A DNA stretch of 64,000 bases from Kosakonia sacchari SP1 (GCF_000300455.3 NZ_CP007215.2:2728001-2792000); one strand, 5' to 3'. Shown: positions 27,484-42,632, numbered from the stretch's first letter. The notes: generated by a model from the letters alone, not told the origin. Made by a program: numbers and translations.

Positions 27484-27517
27484 TAAAAAAATCCCCGACA
27501 TTATGCCGGGGATTTTA
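27484..27517 (-). terminator. ppsA terminator
   Basis: Stem ATCCCCG/CGGGGAT, loop ACATTATGC, flanked by A-rich sequence giving T7 on the minus strand; directly after ppsA. The A-rich left side and T-rich right side could also serve rightward transcripts. Confidence 0.9.
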
Positions 27518-27526
27518 CTTTCGCCT

Positions 27527-29905
27527 TTATTTTTTCAGTTCGGCGAGGCTGAGCCAGGTCTGCACAACGGTGTCCGGATTGAGCGAGAGACTATCAATCC
27601 CCTCATCCATCAACCAGGCGGCAAAATCTTCGTGATCCGAAGGTCCCTGTCCGCAGATACCGACATATTTGCCCTGCTTTTTCGCCGCACGGATCGCCAT
27701 CGAAAGCAGCGCTTTCACCGCGTCGTTACGTTCGTCGAACAGCTCGGAAACCACGCCGGAGTCGCGATCGAGGCCCAACGCCAGTTGAGTCATGTCGTTG
27801 GAGCCGATAGAGAAACCATCGAAATATTCGAGGAACTGCTCCGCCAGCAACGCGTTGGACGGGATTTCGCACATCATGATGATTTTCAGCCCGTTCTCAC
27901 CGCGTTTCAGCCCCTGACGCGCCAGCTCATCAACCACCGCTTTTGCCTGTTCAACGGTACGCACAAACGGGACCATGATTTCAACGTTGGTCAGCCCCAT
28001 ATCGTTACGCACGCGTTTTACCGCTTCGCATTCAAGCGCAAAGCAATCGCGGAAGCTGTCGGCCACATAACGGCCAGCGCCACGGAAGCCGAGCATCGGG
28101 TTCTCTTCTTCCGGCTCATAACGTTCACCGCCAACCAGATTGGCGTATTCGTTCGATTTAAAATCGGACAGACGCACAATCACGCGTTTTGGCCAGAATG
28201 CCGCGCCCAGTGTCGAAATGCCTTCCGTCAGACGACCGACATAAAACTCAACCGGCGAATCGAAGCCTTTCATCATTTCGCGGATTTCGTTTTGTAATTT
28301 CGCGTCCTGCTCATCAAACTCCAGCAGCGCACGCGGATGCACGCCTATCATGCGGTTGATGATGAATTCCAGACGCGCAAGGCCTACGCCTTCGTTTGGC
28401 AGGCAAGCAAAATCGAACGCGCGATCCGGGTTGCCGACGTTCATCATGATCTTCAGCGGCAGATCCGGCATGGTGTCCACGCTTGAACTTTTCACGCTGA
28501 AATCCAGCAGATCGGCATACACATATCCGGTATCGCCTTCGGCGCAGGAGACGGTGACTTTCTCGCCGGTTTTAATGCGTTCCGTCGCATCGCCGCAGCC
28601 CACCACCGCCGGAATACCTAGCTCACGCGCAATGATCGCCGCGTGGCAGGTACGACCGCCGCGGTTGGTAACAATCGCCGCCGCTTTTTTCATGATCGGT
28701 TCCCAGTCCGGATCGGTCATGTCGGTTACCAGCACATCACCTGGCTCGATCAGGTTCATCTCGCTGATATCGTGGATCACTTTTACTGTGCCTGCGCCAA
28801 TGCGATGCCCAATAGCACGACCTTCAGAGATAATGCGCCCCTGGGCATGCAGCGTGTAACGCTCCATCACCTGGCCACGCGAACGCACGGTTTCCGGACG
28901 CGCCTGCACAATAAACAATTTGCCGGTATGGCCGTCTTTCGCCCATTCAATATCCATTGGACGGCCATAGTGTTTCTCGATTTGCACCGCCTGCTTCGCC
29001 AGCGCCTGCACTTCGTCGTCGGTCAGAGAGAAACGGTCACGCTCGGCCTGCGGAACATCTTCAATCTGCACCTGCTTGCCATGCTCTTGCGTCGGCGCAT
29101 AGATCATGCGGATTTTCTTCGACCCCATGGTGCGACGCACAATGGCTGGACGATTGGCCGCAAGCGTTGGCTTATGCACGTAAAACTCATCAGGGTTAAC
29201 AGCGCCCTGTACCACCATTTCGCCCAGCCCCCAGGCAGAGGTGATAAACACCACCTGATCAAAACCGGATTCCGTATCAATGGTGAACATCACGCCAGAA
29301 GATCCGATATCCGAACGCACCATGCGCTGCACCCCGGCAGAAAGCGCGACGCCGCGATGATCGTAGCCCTGATGTACGCGATAGGAGATGGCACGATCGT
29401 TAAATAACGAGGCAAACACATGCTTCACCGCCACCAACACGGCGTCATACCCTTGCACGTTGAGGAAGGTTTCCTGCTGACCGGCAAACGAGGCATCCGG
29501 CATATCTTCCGCTGTCGCAGAAGAGCGCACCGCGAAAGAGGCTTCGGCGTCGTCTTCGGAAAGTTTGGCGTAGGCTTCGTGGACGGCTTTTTCCAGCTCA
29601 GGCGGAAATGGCGTGTCGACAATCCACTGGCGGATCTGCGCACCGGCTTTTGCCAGTTCGGAAACATCATCGATGTCGGTTTTATCCAGTAATTCGTAAA
29701 TGCGCTGATTTAGCCCGCTTTGTTCCAGAAACTGGTTAAACGCATCGGCCGTGGTCGCAAACCCATTCGGTACGGAAACCCCCATACCGGACAGATTAGT
29801 AATCATTTCACCAAGGGAGGCATTTTTGCCCCCAACTCTGTCTACATCATTCATGCCGAGTTGGTCATACCAAAGCACCAGCGGAGACGAGCCATTGTTG
29901 GACAT
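27527..29905 (-). CDS. ppsA: Phosphoenolpyruvate synthase
   Basis: 792 residues, as in E. coli. Converts pyruvate, ATP and water to PEP, AMP and phosphate for gluconeogenesis. N-terminal ATP-grasp domain ([29 protein letters not shown]), central swivelling phosphohistidine domain with [13 protein letters not shown] near residue 421, and C-terminal PEP-binding TIM barrel (GICGQGPSD). Its activity is switched by PpsR phosphorylation of a threonine next to the catalytic histidine; ppsR is divergently encoded 330 bp away. Confidence 0.98.
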   Translation of the reverse strand: MSNNGSSPLVLWYDQLGMNDVDRVGGKNASLGEMITNLSGMGVSVPNGFATTADAFNQFLEQSGLNQRIYELLDKTDIDDVSELAKAGAQIRQWIVDTPFPPELEKAVHEAYAKLSEDDAEASFAVRSSATAEDMPDASFAGQQETFLNVQGYDAVLVAVKHVFASLFNDRAISYRVHQGYDHRGVALSAGVQRMVRSDIGSSGVMFTIDTESGFDQVVFITSAWGLGEMVVQGAVNPDEFYVHKPTLAANRPAIVRRTMGSKKIRMIYAPTQEHGKQVQIEDVPQAERDRFSLTDDEVQALAKQAVQIEKHYGRPMDIEWAKDGHTGKLFIVQARPETVRSRGQVMERYTLHAQGRIISEGRAIGHRIGAGTVKVIHDISEMNLIEPGDVLVTDMTDPDWEPIMKKAAAIVTNRGGRTCHAAIIARELGIPAVVGCGDATERIKTGEKVTVSCAEGDTGYVYADLLDFSVKSSSVDTMPDLPLKIMMNVGNPDRAFDFACLPNEGVGLARLEFIINRMIGVHPRALLEFDEQDAKLQNEIREMMKGFDSPVEFYVGRLTEGISTLGAAFWPKRVIVRLSDFKSNEYANLVGGERYEPEEENPMLGFRGAGRYVADSFRDCFALECEAVKRVRNDMGLTNVEIMVPFVRTVEQAKAVVDELARQGLKRGENGLKIIMMCEIPSNALLAEQFLEYFDGFSIGSNDMTQLALGLDRDSGVVSELFDERNDAVKALLSMAIRAAKKQGKYVGICGQGPSDHEDFAAWLMDEGIDSLSLNPDTVVQTWLSLAELKK

Positions 29906-30235
29906 CGAAACAATCCTTTTGTGATATATGAATGGGTAAAAACGTCGAACTACTTTTTTATCCTGGCATAATTAATTCCGTTGAAAAAACGGTGAATCGT
30001 GTAAGCAATTACGATTTCTGGTTTTTCGGATAGATTCCCATCAATAAATCACCTTGAGTAATTTCTCATTTCTGTATCTCCTTATTTTTTATAGGGAAAA
30101 TAAAAAAATGAACCATAGAGTTCATTAAAAATAAAAACACCATTTCATTTTAAAAATGAGAAAAAGAAGATACGCATGTTGAAGGTTTTAATTTATGCTT
30201 TCAGAGAATTACGCATGTCATTCAGGATGGGTTAA
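29906..30235. promoter_or_regulatory. Divergent ppsA/ppsR control region
   Basis: AT-rich, no gene. A Cra-like site TGAATCGTGTAA lies at 29993-30004, about 90 bp upstream of ppsA, where Cra activates the gene in E. coli. ATGAAC/GTTCAT (30108-30125) and a TCATTTT/AAAATGA dyad around 30143-30158 lie nearer ppsR. Confidence 0.6.
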
Positions 30236-31069
30236 ATGGACAGTTCAGTTGATCGCCACGTCTTTTATATTTCTGATGGAACCGCTATCACCGCTGAAGT
30301 ATTAGGCCATGCGGTCATGTCGCAATTCCCGGTTGCCGTAAGCAGTATTACGCTGCCGTTTGTGGAAAACGAGAGCCGTGCCCGTGCCGTCAAAGAACAA
30401 ATAGACGCCATTTATCAGCAAACCGGCAATCGTCCACTGGTGTTCTACTCCATTGTGATACCGGAAATTCGCGCCATTATTTTGCAAAGCGAAGGATTTT
30501 GTCAGGATATCGTTCAGGCGCTGGTTGCGCCGCTGCAGGAGGAATTAAAACTCGATCCTACCCCCATTGCGCATCGCACACATGGGCTTAATCCAGGTAA
30601 TTTAACCAAATACGATGCGCGTATCGCGGCAATTGATTACACTCTCGCGCACGATGACGGTATTTCTTTGCGTAATCTTGATCAGGCACAGGTGATTTTA
30701 CTGGGCGTTTCGCGCTGTGGAAAAACACCGACCAGTCTGTATCTGGCGATGCAATTTGGTATTCGCGCGGCAAATTATCCTTTTATTGCCGATGATATGG
30801 ATAACCTCGTTCTCCCCGCTGCGTTAAAGCCACTGCAGCATAAATTATTTGGTCTGACCATTAATCCGGAACGTCTTGCCGCCATTCGCGAAGAGCGCCG
30901 GGAAAATAGCCGCTACGCGTCGTTGCGCCAGTGCCGAATGGAAGTCGCAGAAGTGGAAGCGCTTTACCGCAAGAATCAAATCCCCTGCCTTAATAGTACC
31001 AACTACTCGGTAGAAGAAATTGCCACCAAGATGCTCGATATTATGGGGTTAAATCGCCGCATGTACTAA
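30236..31069 (+). CDS. ppsR: PEP synthase regulatory protein (bifunctional kinase/pyrophosphorylase)
   Basis: 277 residues, DUF299 family. ADP-dependent kinase that inactivates PpsA on threonine, and Pi-dependent pyrophosphorylase that reactivates it. The P-loop-like GVSRCGKT at 157-164 is the nucleotide-binding segment; [19 protein letters not shown] at the N-terminus is family-typical. The last codons ATG TAC TAA form one arm of the TrpR operator of aroH, so protein end and operator are constrained together. Confidence 0.96.
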   Translation: MDSSVDRHVFYISDGTAITAEVLGHAVMSQFPVAVSSITLPFVENESRARAVKEQIDAIYQQTGNRPLVFYSIVIPEIRAIILQSEGFCQDIVQALVAPLQEELKLDPTPIAHRTHGLNPGNLTKYDARIAAIDYTLAHDDGISLRNLDQAQVILLGVSRCGKTPTSLYLAMQFGIRAANYPFIADDMDNLVLPAALKPLQHKLFGLTINPERLAAIREERRENSRYASLRQCRMEVAEVEALYRKNQIPCLNSTNYSVEEIATKMLDIMGLNRRMY

Positions 31070-31081
31070 CATGCTAGTACA
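31062..31081 (+). promoter_or_regulatory. TrpR operator of aroH
   Basis: TGTACTAACATGCTAGTACA: the two 10-base halves match at 9 of 10 positions as an inverted repeat and carry the ACTAGT/GTACTAG-type elements of trp operators. It covers the ppsR stop codon and the presumed aroH -35. Confidence 0.85.
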
Positions 31082-31104
31082 TGGGTGCATAATGCGCTAT
31101 GATA
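31076..31104 (+). promoter_or_regulatory. aroH promoter
   Basis: TATGAT at 31099-31104 as -10; the 17-bp-spaced -35 position (AGTACA, 31076-31081) lies inside the TrpR operator, consistent with repression by tryptophan-TrpR. Confidence 0.6.
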
Positions 31105-31223
31105 CTGCCCGGAAACGTGATGTCCTTTGCAACCCCTCTTGAAATAAGCCGGGATTGGTTTAAGGTGTTGCGCATCACTTCCGGCATTCCTGCCGCTGAA
31201 GCATCTAATTTTTGAGATTCTTG

Positions 31224-32270
31224 ATGAACAAAACTGATGAACTTCGCACTGCGCCTATCAGCAGCCTGGTGACACCAGCTGAACTTGCGCAGCGCTACCC
31301 TGTTACCTCAGAGGTAGCTGAGCATGTGACCGCATCCCGTCGGCGGATAGAAAAAATACTGAATGGTGAAGATCGCCGCCTGTTGGTGATTATTGGTCCC
31401 TGCTCAATTCACGATCTTGACGCCGCCGTTGATTACGCGAGCCGTTTACAAGTATTACGTGAAAAACACCACGCGCATCTGGAAATAGTCATGCGCACCT
31501 ACTTCGAAAAACCGCGCACCGTAGTGGGCTGGAAAGGGTTGATTTCCGATCCGGATCTGAACGGCAGTTACCGCGTAAATCACGGTCTTGAGCTGGCGCG
31601 TAAGCTGCTGTTGCAGGTCAATGAGCTAGGCGTGCCCACCGCCACCGAATTCCTCGATATGGTGACCGGCCAGTTTATTGCCGATTTAATTAGCTGGGGT
31701 GCTATTGGCGCGCGCACCACGGAAAGCCAGATCCACCGGGAAATGGCCTCGGCGCTTTCTTGCCCGGTCGGTTTTAAAAATGGTACCGATGGCAATACAC
31801 GTATCGCCGTTGATGCGATCCGTGCTTCACGCGCCAGCCATATGTTCCTCTCGCCGGATAAAAGCGGGCAAATGACCATTTATCAGACCAGCGGCAACCC
31901 CTACGGCCACATCATTATGCGTGGCGGTAAAAAACCAAATTACCATGCCGAAGATATCGCCAATGCGTGCGATACGCTGCGTGAATTTGGTTTGCCGGAG
32001 CATCTGGTGGTGGATTTCAGCCACGGCAACTGCCAGAAAGAGCACCGCCGCCAGTTGGATGTCTGTGACGACATTTGTACGCAAATCCGTAATGGCTCGC
32101 TCGCGATCGCTGGTGTGATGGCGGAAAGTTTCCTGCAAGAAGGCACGCAAAAAATTGTCAGTGGCCAGCCGCTGGTATACGGGCAGTCTATTACCGACCC
32201 ATGTCTGAACTGGGAAGACAGCGAACTGCTGCTGGAAAAACTCGCAACCGCGGTTGCCACCCGCTTTTAA
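31224..32270 (+). CDS. aroH: DAHP synthase, tryptophan-sensitive
   Basis: 348 residues from the ATG at 31224 (MNKTDELRTAPISSLVTPAE), the E. coli start; an in-frame TTG four codons upstream is rejected. Condenses PEP and erythrose 4-phosphate, first step of the shikimate pathway. Class I motifs: VIIGPCSIHD, YFEKPRTVVGWKGLISDP, GARTTESQIHREMASALS and VVDFSHGNCQKEHRRQ. The Trp-sensitive isozyme is assigned from overall likeness to AroH and from the TrpR operator upstream. Confidence 0.97.
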   Translation: MNKTDELRTAPISSLVTPAELAQRYPVTSEVAEHVTASRRRIEKILNGEDRRLLVIIGPCSIHDLDAAVDYASRLQVLREKHHAHLEIVMRTYFEKPRTVVGWKGLISDPDLNGSYRVNHGLELARKLLLQVNELGVPTATEFLDMVTGQFIADLISWGAIGARTTESQIHREMASALSCPVGFKNGTDGNTRIAVDAIRASRASHMFLSPDKSGQMTIYQTSGNPYGHIIMRGGKKPNYHAEDIANACDTLREFGLPEHLVVDFSHGNCQKEHRRQLDVCDDICTQIRNGSLAIAGVMAESFLQEGTQKIVSGQPLVYGQSITDPCLNWEDSELLLEKLATAVATRF

Positions 32271-32301
32271 CCTTTTCCTGCTGACTCCCGCAGAACTACG
32301 C

Positions 32302-32328
32302 GTTCCCCCTACTTTTTCCTGGGGGAAC
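32302..32328 (+). other. Inverted repeat after aroH
   Basis: GTTCCCCC/GGGGGAAC with an 11-nt T-rich loop, 31 nt past the stop. There is no T-run after it, so it may be a processing or weak termination hairpin. Confidence 0.45.
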
Positions 32329-32373
32329 AGCGGCTATGTAAACAATCGCCCTTGCTTCATATCACCAGACTAT

Positions 32374-32388
32374 TGATAATCATTATCA
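32374..32388 (+). promoter_or_regulatory. Fur box of hemP
   Basis: TGATAATCATTATCA, a perfect 7-1-7 inverted repeat identical to the core Fur consensus, 24 bp upstream of the hemP start. Confidence 0.93.
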
Positions 32389-32412
32389 TTGTTAGTTTGT
32401 CTTAAAACGGAT

Positions 32413-32607
32413 ATGTCGCAAATGGATAGCACACCTGCATCACCACCCGTCACGCCTCAGGAAAAACCCACGCACATCACCCCAACCGATCGTCGTGTTC
32501 ACAGCCATTCACTGCTGGGGGATGAAGGACGCGTCGTTATTGACCACAACGGGCAGCAATATCTGCTGCGCCAGACGCACGCCGGAAAATTGATCCTGAC
32601 AAAGTAG
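32413..32607 (+). CDS. hemP: Hemin uptake protein HemP (YdiE)
   Basis: 64 residues from the ATG at 32413 (MSQMDSTPASPP); the ATG at 32422 is an alternative. The conserved C-terminal half (SLLGDEGRVVIDHNGQQYLL ending in LILTK) is the HemP family core, while the N-terminal half is Pro/Thr-rich and variable. Members are small cytoplasmic proteins linked to heme uptake; the mechanism is unclear. Here it stands alone without a heme receptor operon, under a consensus Fur box. Confidence 0.9.
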   Translation: MSQMDSTPASPPVTPQEKPTHITPTDRRVHSHSLLGDEGRVVIDHNGQQYLLRQTHAGKLILTK

Positions 32608-32614
32608 GCCGTTT

Positions 32615-34057
32615 TTAACTCGAACAGCTGACTTCCAGCCGTTTGCCCCAGTCAGGCGGGCGGCTGACATAATCATCACTGCGATCAATAAATGGCTGTC
32701 GTAATGCCTCATGAAGTCGCTCCAGTTCGCTGCTATCACCTTTCTCTGCGGCATCAATGGCGCGCTGCGCCAGCCAGTTTCGCAACACCATCGCCGGATT
32801 AACCTGCTGCATATGCGCCTGTCGCTGTGCGTCATCGATATTCTCCTGCTGTAAGCGCGCCCGATATCGTGCAAACCAGTCATCAAATGCGCCGCGATCG
32901 ATAAACTCATCGCGTAACGGCGACGCAGCACTTTGCTGCCCGGTCAGACTGAGCATGCGGAACGTACGCGTATAATCGCTGCCTTCACGCGCCATCAGGG
33001 CAAACAGCGAATTCAGAAGATCGTTATCCTCTTGCTGGCGGGTGAAGAAGCCCAATTTGCTGCGCATCAACAGGCCATATTCAGTGAGTAACTGGTGCTG
33101 GTAATCATCCAGCGCGGCGTTTAGGCTCTCCGCAGCAATGAATGGCGATAGTGACTGCGCCAGGCGCTGGAGATTCCAGAGCGCCACCGCCGGCTGGTTT
33201 TCAAAACTGTACCTTCCCTGGTAATCAGAGTGGTTGCAGATAAAACCGGGCTGGTAATCATCAAGAAAACCGAACGGGCCATAGTCGATCGTTAAACCAA
33301 GAATCGACATGTTATCGGTATTCATTACACCGTGCGCGAACCCTACCGCTTGCCAGCGCGCAATCAACTGCGCGGTACGCCGCACGACATCCCGGAACCA
33401 TGCGACATATTTATCGCTTTCGTTTTGCAATTCCGGCCAGTGATGACGGATAACAAAATCTGCCAGTTGACGGACTTTTTGCGGATCGCGTCGGTAGTAA
33501 AAATGTTCGAAATGACCAAACCGCACATGGCTTTCGGCAATACGCATCAGCATCGCGCCCTGCTCCTGCGTTTCGCGCATCACCGGCGTATCGCTGGTCA
33601 CAATGCTCAATGCGCGCGTGGTCGGGATCCCCAGATAATGCATTGCTTCTGAAGCCAGGCTTTCGCGAATGGTCGAACGCAACACCGCACGGCCATCCCC
33701 CATGCGCGAATACGGCGTCAGCCCGGCGCCTTTCAAGTGCCAGTCCCGGGTTGTGCCGTCCGGGAGTTGCTGCTCACCGAGCAAAATCCCGCGTCCATCA
33801 CCTAATTGTCCGGCCCAGACACCAAACTGATGTCCACTGTAGACCTGCGCCAGTGGAGACATGCCAGGCAACAGCGCTTCACCGCCCCACACTCCTGCTC
33901 CCGAGGCGGGATGAAACAGCGCATCCGGTACATCCAGCGCATGTGCCAACGGCTCATTGCGCCAGAGCAACCGGGCGTTGTGCAGCGGCGTTGGGGATAA
34001 TGCGGTATAAAAATCTGGCAATTCATCTCGCCAGTGGGTAGTAAAAGACAGGGTCAT
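32615..34057 (-). CDS. selO: Protein adenylyltransferase SelO (YdiU)
   Basis: 480 residues, pseudokinase fold that transfers AMP to Ser/Thr/Tyr of target proteins during oxidative stress. Key segments: [39 protein letters not shown] and [20 protein letters not shown] with the catalytic aspartates. E. coli SelO forms a regulatory disulfide with a C-terminal cysteine; here a cysteine is present in the terminal EVSCSS and another in GFICNHSD. Tail to tail with hemP, 7 nt apart. Confidence 0.96.
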   Translation of the reverse strand: MTLSFTTHWRDELPDFYTALSPTPLHNARLLWRNEPLAHALDVPDALFHPASGAGVWGGEALLPGMSPLAQVYSGHQFGVWAGQLGDGRGILLGEQQLPDGTTRDWHLKGAGLTPYSRMGDGRAVLRSTIRESLASEAMHYLGIPTTRALSIVTSDTPVMRETQEQGAMLMRIAESHVRFGHFEHFYYRRDPQKVRQLADFVIRHHWPELQNESDKYVAWFRDVVRRTAQLIARWQAVGFAHGVMNTDNMSILGLTIDYGPFGFLDDYQPGFICNHSDYQGRYSFENQPAVALWNLQRLAQSLSPFIAAESLNAALDDYQHQLLTEYGLLMRSKLGFFTRQQEDNDLLNSLFALMAREGSDYTRTFRMLSLTGQQSAASPLRDEFIDRGAFDDWFARYRARLQQENIDDAQRQAHMQQVNPAMVLRNWLAQRAIDAAEKGDSSELERLHEALRQPFIDRSDDYVSRPPDWGKRLEVSCSS

Positions 34058-34118
34058 GGTTCCTCCTGCCTTTAGTGTAGTGCTAACTATGGTGTTTAAA
34101 CACCGGGCAAAAGCAGGG

Positions 34119-34832
34119 CTATGGTTGAACCAGAGAGGTTAACTGTTCGACGGCGACGGGCGCCCACATTGCGCCAAGCATGGCGCTAAAGGGAAAGGCC
34201 GAAGCGCGGTTGAGGGCGTGTTCATCATCAATGCCTGCAATCATCAATGCATCACAATAGGGCTCGAGCTGCGAAACAATCACTCGCATAAAAGGTTCGA
34301 ATGAAGGTGAAGCCAGCCGCTGATGAACAAAATTTTTATCCAATACCACCCGCTTAAATAAGCCATCAAAAATGGCTTTGGTCGACGCGGTTCCGGCACC
34401 AAAATTAGCCAGCACCAGTGAATATTGTTTCGCCAATAGAAACAATAGATGATTATCTTTTCCCCTATTTAGATCGGGAAAATTCTCATTAATGGTAAAT
34501 TCAAGAAAAGGAAATTTCCTAATGTTTGTCGCAAGCGTTTCATCTGTTAACAGGACATCAATCAAAGAGGGCGCAATATTAATCCAGGCCGTTAATTGAT
34601 GTTGGATAAAAAAGAGTTGGCAGGCTTCAAGCAGCGCCAGTTGTTCATTGAATAAGGTGAGTATTTCTTCAGGCGTAAGGCGCGGGAGGACCAGCTCTGT
34701 AGGCGTGCGAACATTGCTGTCGGGCCCCACAAAGTTAATGATAATTTCCAGTCCCTGTAGCATTCCGTTACTTTTCCTCGCAGGCAGTAATAGAAGCTCA
34801 GAGCGATATGTGTCATCCAGCGATACTATCAT
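34119..34832 (-). CDS. ydiV: Anti-FlhDC factor YdiV/RflP (degenerate EAL protein)
   Basis: 237 residues, EAL fold without catalytic or c-di-GMP-binding residues ([49 protein letters not shown]). In E. coli and Salmonella YdiV binds FlhD, blocks FlhD4C2 from DNA and directs it to ClpXP, linking nutrient state to motility. Length (237) and motif order fit that protein. Between selO and nlpC as in E. coli. The flagellin gene at 46281 is a likely indirect target through FliA. Confidence 0.95.
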   Translation of the reverse strand: MIVSLDDTYRSELLLLPARKSNGMLQGLEIIINFVGPDSNVRTPTELVLPRLTPEEILTLFNEQLALLEACQLFFIQHQLTAWINIAPSLIDVLLTDETLATNIRKFPFLEFTINENFPDLNRGKDNHLLFLLAKQYSLVLANFGAGTASTKAIFDGLFKRVVLDKNFVHQRLASPSFEPFMRVIVSQLEPYCDALMIAGIDDEHALNRASAFPFSAMLGAMWAPVAVEQLTSLVQP

Positions 34833-35063
34833 TGCGCCAGCCCCGCATTCGCATTAAGGGTGATATCCGGCATTGTCAAACACAGGTGAAGATATTTCAA
34901 ATGTATTGTTTTAAATGAGATTAACTTCATTTTTTTCCCGTTTTATTTTTTGGCTGCTCCTTAACCTTTATTAGCCTGATAACGAATTGACGGATGTCCG
35001 GATCCCAATGTACACAGATATTAATTAAGATAAACGTGATTATTTAGTGGAAATTTCCTGGTT

Positions 35064-35086
35064 TAAAAAAAGCCCTTGCGGGCTTT
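35064..35086 (-). terminator. nlpC terminator
   Basis: Stem AAAGCCC/GGGCTTT around GCAA with T7 on the minus strand, 7 nt after the nlpC stop. Confidence 0.9.
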
Positions 35087-35092
35087 CTCATT

Positions 35093-35557
35093 TTAGATGC
35101 GGCGTGCTTGCCAGAAATTTTTACGCCAGTAGACATTATCCAGAGAAGAGCGCATCACTCCCCGGCTGGTTGAGGCATGAATGAACTCATTATCCGTATC
35201 GTAAATACCAACGTGCAATCCGCTCTCTCCGGAACCGGTTTTAAAGAAAACCAGGTCGCCTGGCAGCAAATCATCTTTATCGATTTTCGTGCCGATTTCC
35301 GCCTGTTGGCGCGTCTCGCGCGGCAATTGTAAAGAAAACTTATCGCGAAACGTCATCATAACGAAGCCGGAACAATCAACGCCGGAACGGCTCATGCCAC
35401 CGTAGCGATACGGCGTACCATGCCACTGGCTCAGCTGATCATTCAGGCCAGCAATAACGGTTATCGAATCTGACAATCTTGGATTTGGCGGCGGCGCGCG
35501 ATGAGAACTACATCCTGCAAGGAATAACGCCGCTGCCAGCAATAACCAGATACGCAT
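35093..35557 (-). CDS. nlpC: NlpC/P60 family lipoprotein
   Basis: 154 residues. Signal peptide with lipobox LAGC (Cys15 lipidated), then an NlpC/P60 cysteine peptidase domain: catalytic Cys in SGVDCSGFVMMTF, His in SGLHVGIYD, third polar residue in FIHASTSRG. Family members cut D-Glu-(m)DAP bonds in peptidoglycan stem peptides. Periplasm-facing, membrane-anchored. Lies downstream of btuD with a 78-nt gap, as in E. coli. Confidence 0.95.
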   Translation of the reverse strand: MRIWLLLAAALFLAGCSSHRAPPPNPRLSDSITVIAGLNDQLSQWHGTPYRYGGMSRSGVDCSGFVMMTFRDKFSLQLPRETRQQAEIGTKIDKDDLLPGDLVFFKTGSGESGLHVGIYDTDNEFIHASTSRGVMRSSLDNVYWRKNFWQARRI

Positions 35558-35635
35558 TCTGGATCACGCCTCTTTATTTCTTTTTCTCGGAATAATCTAC
35601 CGTGTGAATCAGATATGTGGCAAGTCACCTTTTCG

Positions 35636-36385
35636 TCACGTTGCGGGGATCAGCACGCGGTGACCTTCCACATCGAGTTGGCGAAAAGCCAAACCATACG
35701 CCGTCGCCAGATGAGATGGTGTCAGCACCTCGTCCTGCCGCCCGCTCATTAACAGTTTGCCGCCGCTGAGTAGCCAGGCCTGACGCGCATGTCGCAACGT
35801 ATGGTTAAGATCGTGGCTACTCATCACCACGGTAATTCCTGCGGCAACCAGCTCGTTTAAAAGCTTATCGAGTGCTGCCTGCTGGGCAACATCGAGGCTA
35901 TTCATCGGCTCATCCAGCAACAAAAGCTCCCCGGTGGGGTTACCGGCGGGGTGAATTTGTAAAATCACTGCCGCTAAGCGTACCCGCTGCCACTCCCCGC
36001 CTGACAGGTGATTCACCGCCCGCCCCAGCTTATCGCTGAGGCCAAGCTTGCCCGCGATCTGTGCAAGCAGCGCGGTATGTGCGTTATCGCGCTGATGCAA
36101 GGACAAGTACTGCCAGACTGGCATCGCGAACGGCGGTGTCTGCTGCTGGGCCAGGTAAGCGCGGTGTTGCGCCAGCTGCGATGCTGGCCACTGTGTCAAA
36201 GAACGGGCATTAAACAGCACGCTTCCCTGCCCGCCTGATAACCCAGCAATGCGCGCCAGCAGGGTGCTTTTCCCTGCACCATTCGGTCCGACAAGATGCA
36301 GGACTTCTCCCCGGCCGATCGATGCTGTTATCGGCCCAAGCCTTCCGGGTTCAGCCACATACTGAAGCTGCAACAGCATTGACAT
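35636..36385 (-). CDS. btuD: Vitamin B12 ABC transporter ATPase BtuD
   Basis: 249 residues. Walker [10 protein letters not shown], signature [12 protein letters not shown], Walker [13 protein letters not shown], switch His in MSSHDLNH. Works with two BtuC subunits to import cobalamin delivered by BtuF. The start overlaps the btuE stop by one base (TAATG). Confidence 0.96.
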   Translation of the reverse strand: MSMLLQLQYVAEPGRLGPITASIGRGEVLHLVGPNGAGKSTLLARIAGLSGGQGSVLFNARSLTQWPASQLAQHRAYLAQQQTPPFAMPVWQYLSLHQRDNAHTALLAQIAGKLGLSDKLGRAVNHLSGGEWQRVRLAAVILQIHPAGNPTGELLLLDEPMNSLDVAQQAALDKLLNELVAAGITVVMSSHDLNHTLRHARQAWLLSGGKLLMSGRQDEVLTPSHLATAYGLAFRQLDVEGHRVLIPAT

Positions 36386-36936
36386 TACTTCGCCAGCGCC
36401 TGTTTCACCGCATCAACGAGAATCGGATCTTCCGGTGTCATATCCGGTGAGAAGCGTTGAATCACCTTGCCATCACGACCAATCAGGAATTTTTCAAAAT
36501 TCCACAGTATATCGCCCGGCTCTTTCGGCGCTCGCCCCTTGCTCTCCATACGTTCGTAGAAACCACTTCCCTCAGGTGCAACGGCCTTCGGCGCTGCGGC
36601 AATGAGCTTTTTATACAGCGGGTGACGTGCTTCACCATTCACATCGATTTTGCTGAACAGCGGAAATGTTATGCCATACGTGGTGCTACAGAAGGTTTTA
36701 ATCTCCTCTTCTGAACCCGGTTCCTGGCCGAGAAACTGATTGCAGGGAAAACCGAGTACGGTAAACCCTTCACTTTCAAATTCTTTTTGCATCTGTTCCA
36801 GTTGTTCGTACTGTGGCGTCAGCCCACATTTAGAGGCAACGTTGACCAGCAGCAGCACCTTGCCGAGGTAACCTGCAAGCGTTGTCTGTTCACCATCGAT
36901 AGTCTTAACTTCAGTATTGAGAATATCCTGTTGCAT
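36385..36936 (-). CDS. btuE: Thioredoxin/glutathione peroxidase BtuE
   Basis: 183 residues. The peroxidatic cysteine lies in [16 protein letters not shown], with Gln in [13 protein letters not shown] and Trp/Asn in [16 protein letters not shown] of the GPx family. Reduces hydroperoxides; despite its operon position it is not required for B12 uptake in E. coli. Sits between btuC (34 nt upstream) and btuD. Confidence 0.96.
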   Translation of the reverse strand: MQQDILNTEVKTIDGEQTTLAGYLGKVLLLVNVASKCGLTPQYEQLEQMQKEFESEGFTVLGFPCNQFLGQEPGSEEEIKTFCSTTYGITFPLFSKIDVNGEARHPLYKKLIAAAPKAVAPEGSGFYERMESKGRAPKEPGDILWNFEKFLIGRDGKVIQRFSPDMTPEDPILVDAVKQALAK

Positions 36937-36970
36937 AGCGTCACCTTAATGAATGTTATGGTTTGCGGGC

Positions 36971-37951
36971 TCAACGCCCGGCTCTCAATAATAGCCAGAT
37001 AAATACCGGCGCGCCCAGCGTCGACGTCACAACGCCTATTGGCAACTCGGCCGCATTGAGCGCCAGACGTGCTATCACATCGGCAAATAACAGTGCCACC
37101 GCTCCTGCCAGCGCGCAGCCTGGCAGCAATGCCCGATGATCGGTCAAACCGCACAGACGTAAGATATGGGGAATGACCAGACCGATAAAACCAATTGAGC
37201 CCGCCAGCGCGACGCTTACGCCGACCAACCAGCCCGTGGCTACCACCAACACGTTTCGCCATAGCCACATCGGTAATCCTAACTGGCGCGCGGAAATATC
37301 TCCCAGAGCCAGCATATTCAGTGGCTGAGACTGGAAAGAGACCCAAATGATGACAGGCACCAGTGCCGCCATCAGCCAGCTTTGTTGCCAGTCTACCCCG
37401 CCAAAACCTCCCATCATCCAGTACATTAGCTGGCGCAAGTCGAAGGAAGAAGAGAAATAGACGGCCCAGGTCATTAATGCAGTACAGATAATACCCAACG
37501 CGACGCCAGCCAGCAGCAAACGGCTGGTTGAGATATGGCGACGCGCGAAACGCAGCAGGATCAGCGTCACAATGAGCGCCCCGGCGATCGCACAAACGCC
37601 CAGCGCCCAGCCTGGGAGCAATCCGCCACCCAGCAATACAGCAGCAATTAGGCCAACGCCCGCACCGCTGGAGACGCCCAGCAATCCAGGTTCCGCAAGC
37701 GGGTTTTCGAATAGCGCTTGCATCACCGCACCGCACAACGCCAGTGCAGCGCCAACCAACAACACGGCCAGCGTACGTGGCAGACGAATCTGCCAGACAA
37801 ACAGTTGCCCATCCGGTGTAAACCAGGCACCGGGAGAAATCCATTGATCGCCCGCACAGAGACTGAACAGCAGCGCGAAGAGTAAAAGTAGCAGCAAGCC
37901 ACCCAGCCAGCGGCGGTTGCGTTGCTGTTGAAGATGAGCGTATGCCAGCAT
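36971..37951 (-). CDS. btuC: Vitamin B12 ABC transporter permease BtuC
   Basis: 326 residues from the ATG at 37951 ([15 protein letters not shown]), the E. coli length, chosen over an upstream in-frame start. FecCD-type permease with about ten membrane helices. [28 protein letters not shown] and [17 protein letters not shown] (coupling region to BtuD) are all present. First gene of btuCED, about 65 nt after the ihfA terminator. Confidence 0.95.
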   Translation of the reverse strand: MLAYAHLQQQRNRRWLGGLLLLLLFALLFSLCAGDQWISPGAWFTPDGQLFVWQIRLPRTLAVLLVGAALALCGAVMQALFENPLAEPGLLGVSSGAGVGLIAAVLLGGGLLPGWALGVCAIAGALIVTLILLRFARRHISTSRLLLAGVALGIICTALMTWAVYFSSSFDLRQLMYWMMGGFGGVDWQQSWLMAALVPVIIWVSFQSQPLNMLALGDISARQLGLPMWLWRNVLVVATGWLVGVSVALAGSIGFIGLVIPHILRLCGLTDHRALLPGCALAGAVALLFADVIARLALNAAELPIGVVTSTLGAPVFIWLLLRAGR

Positions 37952-38014
37952 GTTTTCCGTTTTATTGGTCAGCAAGGCCACTGATTTTAAAGATGATGCC
38001 GGATGCTGAAAAGA

Positions 38015-38039
38015 AAAAAGGCCGCGATGCGGCCTTTTT
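38015..38039 (-). terminator. ihfA terminator
   Basis: Perfect stem AAAAAGGCCGC/GCGGCCTTTTT with loop GAT, after the ihfA stop. Confidence 0.92.
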
Positions 38040-38051
38040 AATTAGTTCATA

Positions 38052-38351
38052 TCATTCAGCTTTGGGCGAAGCGTTTTCGACACGGCTCTTTAACTTCTGG
38101 CCGGGTCTGAAGGTCACCACGCGCCGGGCTGTAATGGGAATATCTTCGCCCGTTTTTGGATTACGACCCGGACGTTGATTTTTGTCGCGCAAATCGAAAT
38201 TGCCAAAGCCGGAGAGTTTTACCTGCTCACCGTTTTCCAGAGCACGACGGATCTCTTCGAAAAACAGCTCTACCAGCTCTTTTGCGTCCCGTTTGCTAAG
38301 CCCAAGCTTATCAAACAGATATTCTGACATTTCAGCTTTTGTAAGCGCCAT
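38052..38351 (-). CDS. ihfA: Integration host factor subunit alpha
   Basis: 99 residues, HU/IHF fold. The beta-arm segment [20 protein letters not shown] carries the DNA-intercalating proline. Forms a heterodimer with IhfB that bends DNA sharply at specific sites. Starts 4 nt after pheT, the conserved pheMST-ihfA arrangement; it can also have its own promoter within pheT. Confidence 0.98.
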   Translation of the reverse strand: MALTKAEMSEYLFDKLGLSKRDAKELVELFFEEIRRALENGEQVKLSGFGNFDLRDKNQRPGRNPKTGEDIPITARRVVTFRPGQKLKSRVENASPKAE

Positions 38352-38355
38352 AGGT

Positions 38356-41901
<3,546 letters not shown>

Positions 41902-41991
41902 GCTTGCGTTACCTTAACAGGGTAAGTGGCGGCGATGGCTTATTGAAAACGCATCACGGCAAAATGTCAATGCATTGATAATGTTAAAGCA

Positions 41992-42016
41992 AAAGAGGGA
42001 GCTAAGCTCCCTCTCG
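41992..42016 (-). terminator. rplT terminator
   Basis: Stem GAGGGAGC/GCTCCCTC around TTA with TTTTG on the minus strand, directly after the rplT stop; probably partial, allowing read-through to pheM. Confidence 0.8.
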
Positions 42017-42025
42017 TAAACTGGC

Positions 42026-42406
<381 letters not shown>

Positions 42407-42431
42407 TTAAAAAAGTTAAAAGGTTAACGAC

Positions 42432-42632
<201 letters not shown>

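Noticed and set aside
36819-37844. Minus-strand open frame of 341 codons overlapping btuC and btuE
   Set aside because: Alternative frame inside btuC; composition is Gly/Arg/Cys-rich as in shadow frames, while btuC itself is clear.
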